DNA of 34,973 bases from JBLMYQ01 sp050258375. GTDB taxonomy: Bacteria > Bacillota > Clostridia > Acetivibrionales > UBA4821. Made by a program: the position numbers and the translations under genes. The stretch lies in contig JBLMYQ010000015.1 in the NCBI GenBank assembly GCA_050258375.1, positions 1 through 34,973 of the forward strand, given 5' to 3'. The notes under the pieces were generated by a model. That model was not told the DNA's origin. It did not search any database and saw only the letters and a list, made by a program, of their open reading frames with translations. Shown piece after piece: positions 22,911 to 29,584 of this stretch; position 1 is the stretch's first letter; each line of letters begins with the position of its first letter.

Positions 22911-23648
22911 TTGGATACAAATAAAATGTTAAAATTAGCTGGCTTAAATATTGGAATTGCTGCATTAAACATTGCATTATTTTCCCCTGGATTATTTAAT
23001 ATTCAAATGGGTTCTAATGCTTTAGGTACTGCAATAGGTGGTACAGCAATATTTATGAGCATTGTGATGTTTATTTACGGAAACTATAAGCTGGTTTCTC
23101 AAAAAGATAAAACCATTCAAATAAGTGATATAAGCAAGCCTGAAGATTATATTCTTGTGCTTAATCAAGCCTATGGTAAAAAAACTTTTGATGATGATAT
23201 TACTATAATATTGGAACAGATTGAAAGGATGCAAAAAAAGAATGAGAAAATAAGGGGAATCCTGCTGCAAAGATTTAACATTATTGATAAGGGTTACGAA
23301 AGGTTTAATGGAACTATTTTTGATATCGAATATATTTTTTATGCTAACATCAAAAGTATTCTAAATAAGATAAATGCTTTTGATCAAGAGGATTATGAAA
23401 GAATTACTAAAAATTATGGGGAAAAGAGATTTTCGAGAGAGGTTATTGCTTCAAAGTTGAGTATATATAATGAGTATATTTCCTTTGTCAAAAAGGCTAT
23501 AGAGAATAACGAGGAAATAATACTTAAATTAGATGCACTTTTGCTGGAAATATCCAAGTTTGACAGCCTGGAAGCCGATGCACTTGACAATATGAAAGAG
23601 ATTAAAGAAATGGATGAATTGATTAGAAAGACTAAATATTATCAATAG
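22911..23648 (+). CDS. Membrane protein with a coiled-coil domain, operon partner of the VWA protein
   Basis: About 245 residues. Two hydrophobic segments lie near the N-terminus (LKLAGLNIGIAALNIALF and GTAIGGTAIFMSIVMFIYG), followed by a long charged, helical cytoplasmic part with aromatic-containing helices (IFDIEYIFYANIKSILNKINAF). I chose the TTG at 22911 because GGAG lies 11 bases upstream; the frame also allows a TTG at 22887 and an ATG at 22926. It is followed 54-75 bases later by the solute-binding/VWA gene on the same strand. The layout recalls XpaC/TelA-type proteins that often accompany VWA proteins, but no motif confirms this. Confidence 0.65.
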   Translation: MDTNKMLKLAGLNIGIAALNIALFSPGLFNIQMGSNALGTAIGGTAIFMSIVMFIYGNYKLVSQKDKTIQISDISKPEDYILVLNQAYGKKTFDDDITIILEQIERMQKKNEKIRGILLQRFNIIDKGYERFNGTIFDIEYIFYANIKSILNKINAFDQEDYERITKNYGEKRFSREVIASKLSIYNEYISFVKKAIENNEEIILKLDALLLEISKFDSLEADALDNMKEIKEMDELIRKTKYYQ

Positions 23649-23723
23649 AAGGTACTAAGCTGCTTTTTATAGAGGATTGGTGTAACTAATTAATACTATA
23701 AGATGAAAGGAAGGTATTGCTTT

Positions 23724-25421
23724 ATGGAAGAAAACAACAGAAGCTTAAAGTCTTTTGCGGCGCTAATTGGTATGGCTGTATTGGTATTTTGCATTATTTA
23801 CGGAGGTATTAACTTAACCAAAAACATCGGAAAAACTAAGCAAGCTGTCACAACTGAAAATGCAATGGAAACCTTAAACAAGCTTTATAAAGACATAACA
23901 GTCAATATTGTTCCGGCAAGGAAGGATCAGGTTAATATTGAACAGGCAAATGTAAAGGATTCATTACCGGAAATATCAAAATATCCGCCTCAGGTTGAAA
24001 GGACAACAAACAGTTTTGTTGAAATTTTTTCTTCTACTGAAAAAGCCGGAGATAATAAGGATGGCTGGCTGGTAGAAACTGCTAAAGCTTTTAATAGAGC
24101 TAATATAAAAGTAAATGGGGAGAGTGCTTCTGTCAGAATACGAGGTATTGCTTCCGGTCAGGGAATGGATTATATAGTTTCAGGCAAATATCTTCCGGAT
24201 GCTTTTACTCCTTCGAATGAGCTCTGGGGAGAGATGATGAAGGCGAAAGGGTCTAATGTATCGCTGGTTGAAAAAAGACTTGCTGGTAACATAGCCGGAA
24301 TTCTTATTTCTAAGAACAAATACAATCAGCTGATTAAAAAATATGGGTCAATAAACCTAAAGGTCATAACAGATGCGGTTGCAGGAAATGAAATGGCTAT
24401 GGGTTATACAAATCCTTTTGCAAGCTCTACCGGGTTGAACTTCCTGATTTCTACCTTGTGTACGTTTGATAGCGCTGATTTACTAAGCGAAAAAGCGGTT
24501 CAGGGTTTTGAAAAATTTCAAACGAATATTCCTTTTGTGGCATATACGACAATGCAAATGAGAGATTCGGCAAAGTCGGGTGTGCTTGATGGATTCATAT
24601 TGGAATATCAGACATTTGTTAATACCCCTGAATTAAGAAATGACTATATATTCACTCCGTTTGGTGTAAGACATGACAGTCCTATGTATGCCATTGGAGA
24701 CTTATCGGCAGAGAAAAAAGAAATACTGAAAAAGTTCATCGAATTCTGTAAATCTGCAGAATATCAAAAGCTTGCCTCTGACTATGGATTTAACAAATTT
24801 GATAATTATTCACCTGAAATAGCAAGTATTAAAGGTGATATAATCTCGCAGGCACAGAAACTCTGGAAAGAAAAGAAAAATGCCAATAATGAAATATCTG
24901 CAGTTTTTGTAGCCGATGTATCTGGCAGTATGGATGGAGTTCCGCTAAATAAGCTGAAGCAATCTCTTTTAACTGGGGCTCAGTATATCAGTAAAGATAC
25001 TTCGGTTGGGCTTGTTTCATTTTCTACTAATGTGAATATTAATCTTCCAATAGCCAAATTCGACTTAAATCAAAGAGCATTATTTACAGGTGCAGTAAAA
25101 GACCTAAATGCAAATGGAAGTACAGCAATGTTTGATGCGGTTGTGGTGGCATCCAAAATGCTTATTGAAGAAAAAGCTAAAAAGCCAAATGCTAAATTAA
25201 TGCTTTTCATCTTGAGTGATGGGGAGACAAATTACGGTCACTCTTTAAAAGATGTGTCTGAAATGCTGCAAGCCTTCAAAATTCCTATTTATACTATTGG
25301 CTATAATGCAAATATAAAAGCACTGCAAAGTCTGTCAAGTATAAATGAAGCAGCAAGCATCAATGCTGATTCAGAGGATGTTATCTATAAGCTCGGAAAT
25401 TTATTCAATGCGCAAATGTAA
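23724..25421 (+). CDS. Membrane-anchored solute-binding/von Willebrand factor A fusion protein
   Basis: About 565 residues from the ATG at 23724, which has GAAAGGAAGG upstream; an earlier ATG at 23703 overlaps that site. An N-terminal membrane anchor (about 13-32) leads to a large extracytoplasmic domain like a bacterial extracellular solute-binding protein (about 90-370; …GMDYIVSGKYLPDAFTPSNELW…). The C-terminal VWA domain (about 390-565) has a complete metal-ion site: DVSGS at 398-402, T467 in GSTAMFD and D499 in LSDGE. Such proteins probably hold or sense a ligand outside the cell and bind a partner through the metal site. It is the second gene of an operon with a small membrane protein. 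The ligand is unknown. Confidence 0.88.
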   Translation: MEENNRSLKSFAALIGMAVLVFCIIYGGINLTKNIGKTKQAVTTENAMETLNKLYKDITVNIVPARKDQVNIEQANVKDSLPEISKYPPQVERTTNSFVEIFSSTEKAGDNKDGWLVETAKAFNRANIKVNGESASVRIRGIASGQGMDYIVSGKYLPDAFTPSNELWGEMMKAKGSNVSLVEKRLAGNIAGILISKNKYNQLIKKYGSINLKVITDAVAGNEMAMGYTNPFASSTGLNFLISTLCTFDSADLLSEKAVQGFEKFQTNIPFVAYTTMQMRDSAKSGVLDGFILEYQTFVNTPELRNDYIFTPFGVRHDSPMYAIGDLSAEKKEILKKFIEFCKSAEYQKLASDYGFNKFDNYSPEIASIKGDIISQAQKLWKEKKNANNEISAVFVADVSGSMDGVPLNKLKQSLLTGAQYISKDTSVGLVSFSTNVNINLPIAKFDLNQRALFTGAVKDLNANGSTAMFDAVVVASKMLIEEKAKKPNAKLMLFILSDGETNYGHSLKDVSEMLQAFKIPIYTIGYNANIKALQSLSSINEAASINADSEDVIYKLGNLFNAQM

Positions 25422-25456
25422 AAAGCTCTATCCCAATAACAGATAATGCTAATACA

Positions 25457-25489
25457 AAGAAGGCATCTGCGAGCAGCAGATGTCTTCTT
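25457..25489 (+). terminator. Hairpin after the VWA gene
   Basis: AAGAAGGCATCTGC (25457-25470) pairs with GCAGATGTCTTCTT (25476-25489) with one G-T pair around GAGCA. There is only a weak T-run, but the position fits an operon end. Confidence 0.6.
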
Positions 25490-25616
25490 GAATTCCCGCT
25501 ATTATTTACAAGTAATAAATATATTTACAAACCACATCAAATATACTACCATTAATCTTATAAAGTGCTTCTATTCTACATTAGTATCTATCTTTATATT
25601 TTTGGAGGATTAGAAA

Positions 25617-26345
25617 ATGAAAAGTGATAATAAGTTTTTGGCTTTTTTTGGAAGTAACACATTTAAAGTTTTTAGTACGTTTTTTGTAATTGCTTTATCA
25701 GCATTTATAGCATATTTACAAGATATTTTAGATTCAAAAAGTTTGTTTGTTTCTGCATTGTTTTTAATTCTTATATGTCTTTGTTCTATTGGAATATATG
25801 CTGGATATTCGCAATGCAGGACTGAAGAAAAATACATTGATAGAATTGATATTCTCAATGAATTTATCAAATCAAATGGTTTAGGTTATATCATTAACGA
25901 AAGTACATTGGCTGACTGGGAAGAAAGTGCCAGTAATATATGGGTTGTAACCCCTGATATGACAAATGATATTATTAATATAGACAGCCCTGTTTTTAAA
26001 GCTGTGCATAATAACTTGGAGAAAGGGACTAAATATCTTTACTTTGTTCCCAATAACAGAAAAATGATAGGTACGCTAAATGAGTTTAAAACCAGTGTGC
26101 ATAAAAATGTTTACAAAGAAGGTCAAGTAAAAGTATGTCTTATTGATGAATCCAACTTTAATTTCATCTCTGAAATAGTACTTTACGATGTTGATTTAAA
26201 TATAAAAACAAGAGCGCTCCAAATGTTTCCTAATGATATGAAAAATTATTATATTGCTATGGATGAAGATTACATTAGAAATACAGTTGGTATTTTAACC
26301 GATTTAAAGAGCAGATACGGGGCTAAGGAAATAGAAAATATATAA
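25617..26345 (+). CDS. Unrecognised membrane-anchored protein
   Basis: A 242-residue protein. Two hydrophobic segments (about 16-33 and 43-62) form an N-terminal hairpin in the membrane. The rest should be cytoplasmic: …SASNIWVVTPDMTNDIINIDSP…, AVHNNLEKGTKYLYFVPNN, then VCLIDESNFNFISEIVLYDVD. The WVVTPD, NLEKGTKY and Y-x-VP pattern recalls a domain seen at the end of some bacterial regulators and stress proteins (IWVVS.D..D…NL.KGVKY.Y..P), but I cannot name it with confidence. TTTGGAGG lies 7 bases before the ATG. It stands alone between a hairpin upstream and the TfoX gene 72 bases downstream. Confidence 0.7.
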   Translation: MKSDNKFLAFFGSNTFKVFSTFFVIALSAFIAYLQDILDSKSLFVSALFLILICLCSIGIYAGYSQCRTEEKYIDRIDILNEFIKSNGLGYIINESTLADWEESASNIWVVTPDMTNDIINIDSPVFKAVHNNLEKGTKYLYFVPNNRKMIGTLNEFKTSVHKNVYKEGQVKVCLIDESNFNFISEIVLYDVDLNIKTRALQMFPNDMKNYYIAMDEDYIRNTVGILTDLKSRYGAKEIENI

Positions 26346-26417
26346 CAGGATGAGTGTGCATATAGATAACTTGAGGTAATGAAACAGACCACTGAAAATA
26401 AAGTAGGAAGGTGTTAA

Positions 26418-26672
26418 ATGAAAAGATTAAGCGAACTCCCTAATATAGGTAAGACCATGGAAGACCGTCTGATTGCAGTCGGGATTAATGATGTAAAAGC
26501 TCTTGTTGAAACTGGCAGCAAGGAAGCTTTTATTAGGTTGAAGCTAAAGGAAGGCGATACTTGTTTCAACTCACTTTGTGCACTGGAGGGTGCAATCCAG
26601 GGAATAAGGTGGCATTTTTTAGAAAAAGAAATAAAGGATGATTTAAAAAAGTTTTTTGACACGTTAAAATAA
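26418..26672 (+). CDS. TfoX C-terminal domain protein
   Basis: An 84-residue protein that is just a TfoX_C domain: LSELPNIGKTMEDRLIAVGI (helix-hairpin-helix-like start), DVKALVETGSKEAFIRLK, then CFNSLCALEGAIQGIRWHFL. In gammaproteobacteria the full TfoX/Sxy protein controls competence; free-standing C-terminal domains in Firmicutes have no known role, and DNA competence should not be assumed. AGGAAGG lies about 8 bases before the ATG. Its last codons overlap the -35 region of the yjdF promoter. Confidence 0.9.
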   Translation: MKRLSELPNIGKTMEDRLIAVGINDVKALVETGSKEAFIRLKLKEGDTCFNSLCALEGAIQGIRWHFLEKEIKDDLKKFFDTLK

Positions 26673-26685
26673 AATGAATTATAAT
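26656..26685 (+). promoter_or_regulatory. Promoter of the yjdF RNA-yjdF unit
   Basis: A perfect TTGACA (26656-26661) and a perfect TATAAT (26680-26685) are 18 bases apart. The expected start point, about 26692, coincides with the 5' side of the base stem of the yjdF RNA. Confidence 0.85.
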
Positions 26686-26690
26686 GTTAC

Positions 26691-26779
26691 CAAGAGATAA
26701 AAACACAATCCGGTTGGTAGTCCGGATGCAGAATCATTTTTGTCAGTAACCTGCCCTCCTGGGGTTGTCCGTTCTCTTG
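26691..26779 (+). ncRNA. yjdF motif RNA (azaaromatic riboswitch)
   Basis: A closing stem CAAGAGA/TCTCTTG (26691-26697 with 26773-26779) encloses a hairpin ATCCGG/CCGGAT (26709-26714 with 26721-26726 region) and a second helix AACC/GGTT around a CCCTCCTGG segment. The element lies directly ahead of yjdF and starts at its predicted transcription start, as yjdF RNAs do in Firmicutes. These RNAs bind a range of azaaromatic compounds. No T-run follows and the ribosome binding site is 12 bases after the closing stem, so control of translation is more likely than of termination. The call is from position and fold; a covariance search would confirm it. Confidence 0.75.
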
Positions 26780-26804
26780 AAAGTCAATTTACAGGAGGAA
26801 TAAA

Positions 26805-27215
26805 ATGAATATCAAACTTACTGTCTTTTTTGACTCTCCATTTTGGGTTGGAGTTTTTGAAAGGATAGAGAATGGAAGGCTTGAAGCTTCTAGAGTTGTA
26901 TTTGGTTCTGAGCCAAAGGACTATGAGCTCTATTTTTTTGTGCTTGAAAATTATTATAAATTGGTTTTCGGTAGACCTGTGGAAATAGAGATAGAAGAGC
27001 AGAAGAGAATAAACCCTAAAAGATTACAGAAAATTGTACGTAAGGAAACTGCGGGAATGGGGGTTGGAACAAAGGCTCAGCAAGCCATTAAGCTTGAGCA
27101 TGAAATGAGAAAAAAGGAGCATAAAAAGCTTTCAAAAGAAAAGAAAGAAGAGATAAATCAAATTAAGCTTGAAAAACGGTGGGAGAAAAAGAAAGAGAAG
27201 AGGAAGGGACATTGA
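26805..27215 (+). CDS. yjdF: YjdF family protein (DUF2992)
   Basis: A 136-residue protein. The N-terminal half is the family domain (KLTVFFDSPFWVGVFERIENGRLEASRVVFGSEPKDYELYFFVL, about 3-47; read in pieces, the FGSEPKDYE stretch is diagnostic). The C-terminal half is a strongly basic, Lys/Glu-rich helix (MRKKEHKKLSKEKKEE … EKRWEKKKEKRKGH) that may bind nucleic acid. The function is unknown; its riboswitch suggests a response to toxic or signalling azaaromatic compounds. GGAGGA lies 5-6 bases before the ATG. Confidence 0.92.
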   Translation: MNIKLTVFFDSPFWVGVFERIENGRLEASRVVFGSEPKDYELYFFVLENYYKLVFGRPVEIEIEEQKRINPKRLQKIVRKETAGMGVGTKAQQAIKLEHEMRKKEHKKLSKEKKEEINQIKLEKRWEKKKEKRKGH

Positions 27216-27281
27216 GTGTATTTTAAATAACACATTGGTAATGCACAAAATAAACTATGGAGAAAGTACGAGGGGATTTTA

Positions 27282-27950
27282 ATGAGTGAAAAGAATCAAG
27301 TTGAAAAAGTCATATTAAGCCCGTTTGAAAGAGGTTTTGATAAGCTTGGAACCAAGCTTATGCCAATTGTTCCAATGGGCGTAACTCCGAATAATATTAC
27401 GTCTATAGGATTTATTGCTGGATTGCTTTCAGCGGTAGGTTTTTATCTTGCTGGATTTGATAAAAGGTTTTTCTTTTTGGCAGCCTTTTGTATACTTATT
27501 CATTTAACTGCAGATAGTTTAGATGGAGCAATAGCAAGAGGGCGCGATTTAAAATCTGAGAGGGGATATTTTTATGATCAGATGTCGGATATAATTGTTG
27601 CTGTTGCAACTTTTCTTGCAATAGGATTTTCATCCTATGCTTCACTTGGAATTATGGTATTCCCAGCATTACTCTATCCCATAAATATGGTCGTAATTCT
27701 ACATTGGATAAACCTTAAAAAGAAATGGCCTTTTCCTAGATTTGGCCCTTTTGAAATGCATTTTTGCTTAATAATAATTGCTATTATCAGCTTTTTTATG
27801 GGAAATAGAATGTTTGATATTTTAGGGTATAATTTAGGGATATTTGATATTGCTGTATTGATTGCTGTACCTTTTGGATACTTTGAAGGATTTCTTTCAG
27901 CTGTAAAGCTTTTCAAAGAACTTGATGCTCCAGGAAAGAATAAAGAATGA
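27282..27950 (+). CDS. CDP-alcohol phosphotransferase (phospholipid headgroup transferase)
   Basis: A 222-residue integral membrane enzyme with about six membrane segments. The family signature is complete: D78-x2-D81-G82-x2-A85-R86-x8-G95-x3-D99-x3-D103. It moves a phosphoalcohol between a CDP-linked donor and an alcohol acceptor. The TPNNITSIGFIAGLLS start and the size allow either a CDP-diacylglycerol enzyme or an ethanolamine-phosphotransferase-like enzyme that adds a CDP-linked headgroup to diacylglycerol; sequence alone does not decide. GAGGGG precedes the ATG. It is first of three closely spaced co-directional genes, with a PEP mutase-nucleotidyltransferase gene 6 kb downstream that could supply a CDP-linked phosphonate. 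Confidence 0.9.
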   Translation: MSEKNQVEKVILSPFERGFDKLGTKLMPIVPMGVTPNNITSIGFIAGLLSAVGFYLAGFDKRFFFLAAFCILIHLTADSLDGAIARGRDLKSERGYFYDQMSDIIVAVATFLAIGFSSYASLGIMVFPALLYPINMVVILHWINLKKKWPFPRFGPFEMHFCLIIIAIISFFMGNRMFDILGYNLGIFDIAVLIAVPFGYFEGFLSAVKLFKELDAPGKNKE

Positions 27951-27957
27951 GGTAGAT

Positions 27958-28881
27958 ATGTTAAGTATTATATTGTTAACTATTTTGTTTGTTATAGCTT
28001 CTATTCTACTTACTGTTAGATATGCATTTTGGAAAAATGCTGAAAATACAACTAAAAGCTACTTAAAAAAATTTAAATATGTTCCAGACCTTGATATATA
28101 TGAAGAATCACAGCAGCTATTTAACTATGGCGAAAAGAAAATTAAACATGCTGTGCTTTTAATACATGGTTATTCATGTTCCGTAGATGAGCTGCGTTCG
28201 CTTGCTAAAGAACTGGATAATAATAAAATTACCTATTATGCTCCAATGTTAACTGGTTTTGGTGTAAGCTCATTAAATAAATTATACAATATTAATACTA
28301 GTGATTGGCTTAGAGATTCAGTTTGCGCCTATGACTTGCTTTCTGGTATTTCTGAAGAAGTAAGTATTATAGGTCATTCAACGGGAAGTGTTTTAGCAGC
28401 TTATATTGCAGAGCACCGTAAAGTCAAACATTTAGTTTTGACTGGTCCTAATTTTTTTGTAGGGAAATCTGAGGCAAAGTACAAAAATTATCTTAAAAAT
28501 AAGCATGTACGAAATTTAGTGCTTTGGCTTTTGCCAGCTGTAGTAAAGCCTATAAGGCGTGGGCGAAGTACCTTTACAGATACACTTGAACCAAATGCTG
28601 CACAAAATGTATTCCATCATCCATCCATTACACTAAAAAGTCTTATTGCTACATGGGAGCTTCAAGATAAAGTGGATATATTGAAGGCAAACTATGAAAC
28701 ATTAATGGTTATGTACGGAAAACAGGATTTAACGGTAGATGTAAAGCCATTCCTTGAAATGCTGGATATACATGAAGTAAAATATAAAAAATTTGAATTT
28801 GACAATTGTGCACATAATGTTTTAGAGGATTATCAAAAGGATGAAGCAATAAGAATTATTCTTGAGCATATAAAACAGTAA
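27958..28881 (+). CDS. Alpha/beta hydrolase (lipase/esterase-like), membrane-anchored
   Basis: A 307-residue protein. An N-terminal hydrophobic segment (about 3-20) anchors it to the membrane. The hydrolase fold follows with the oxyanion-hole LLIHGYS (67-73), nucleophile S141 in GHSTGS, D257 in YGKQDLTVD and H286 in NCAHNV, a complete triad resembling monoacylglycerol lipases and carboxylesterases. The ATG at 27958 lies 7 bases after the previous stop with a weak GAGGT site that overlaps that stop; an in-frame ATG at 27922 inside the upstream gene is less likely. It probably acts on a lipid or acyl ester in the same pathway as its neighbours. Confidence 0.88.
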   Translation: MLSIILLTILFVIASILLTVRYAFWKNAENTTKSYLKKFKYVPDLDIYEESQQLFNYGEKKIKHAVLLIHGYSCSVDELRSLAKELDNNKITYYAPMLTGFGVSSLNKLYNINTSDWLRDSVCAYDLLSGISEEVSIIGHSTGSVLAAYIAEHRKVKHLVLTGPNFFVGKSEAKYKNYLKNKHVRNLVLWLLPAVVKPIRRGRSTFTDTLEPNAAQNVFHHPSITLKSLIATWELQDKVDILKANYETLMVMYGKQDLTVDVKPFLEMLDIHEVKYKKFEFDNCAHNVLEDYQKDEAIRIILEHIKQ

Positions 28882-28903
28882 AAGAATTGAAATGGAGATG
28901 AAA

Positions 28904-29572
28904 ATGAAAAACGGTTTATTTCTGGATCTTGATGAGACAATTATATCGGTTTCTTCAGAAAAGTCATTCTTAACTTACCTTTATAAAATTAAAAAGATAT
29001 CTAAGAGAGAGATACTTGAAATAGTTAAATTATTTATCATGCATAAGATGTTTTTGATAAAAGACTATAAAGAAGCAAAAAAGAAAACAGCACGATTGCT
29101 ATTAAAGAATAAAAATTGCAAAGAGATAATTGATATATATAACACTTTTTTTGATACATACATGGTTAATAGCATCTATAGTGAAATTTATGACATTATT
29201 AGATTACATAAGGAACAAAACAATGAAGTTTATATTATTTCGGCTTCCCTTGACTTTATTGTAGAGAAGTTTTGCTGTCATTTAGGTGCAAATGGCTATT
29301 TTGCAATACAAGCAGAACGAAAAAATGGATTTTTTACTGGAGAAATATTGGAGCCAATAATGTTTTCGGAAGAGAAAGCTAATATAATTAAAAAGCTTTC
29401 TGCTTCCAATAATATTAATCTAAAAAATAGCTATGCTTACAGTGACAGCTTCTTGGATATACCTATGCTTTCTGTAGTAGGTAATCCTGTAACTGTAAAT
29501 CCTGACAAACAACTTTTTCGCCAAGCAAAAAGCAACGGCTGGAAAATTATAAAATTGTCTAATTCCAAATAA
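28904..29572 (+). CDS. HAD-IB family phosphatase (SerB/PGP-like)
   Basis: A 222-residue HAD hydrolase. Motif I is FLDLDETI with nucleophile D8 and acid D10; motif II is YIISASLDF; the motif III Lys and motif IV acids are likely in EEKANIIKKL and YSDSFLDIPML. An alpha-helical cap lies between motifs I and II. Members remove phosphate from small phosphomonoesters or lipid phosphates, such as phosphoserine or lysophosphatidic acid. GGAG at 28894 favours the ATG at 28904 over ATGs at 28892 and 28898. It is the last of three co-directional genes and converges with the acyltransferase fusion gene 12 bases away. A lipid-phosphate or headgroup-phosphate substrate is inferred from context only. Confidence 0.87.
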   Translation: MKNGLFLDLDETIISVSSEKSFLTYLYKIKKISKREILEIVKLFIMHKMFLIKDYKEAKKKTARLLLKNKNCKEIIDIYNTFFDTYMVNSIYSEIYDIIRLHKEQNNEVYIISASLDFIVEKFCCHLGANGYFAIQAERKNGFFTGEILEPIMFSEEKANIIKKLSASNNINLKNSYAYSDSFLDIPMLSVVGNPVTVNPDKQLFRQAKSNGWKIIKLSNSK

Positions 29573-29584
29573 ACAGATAAACAA

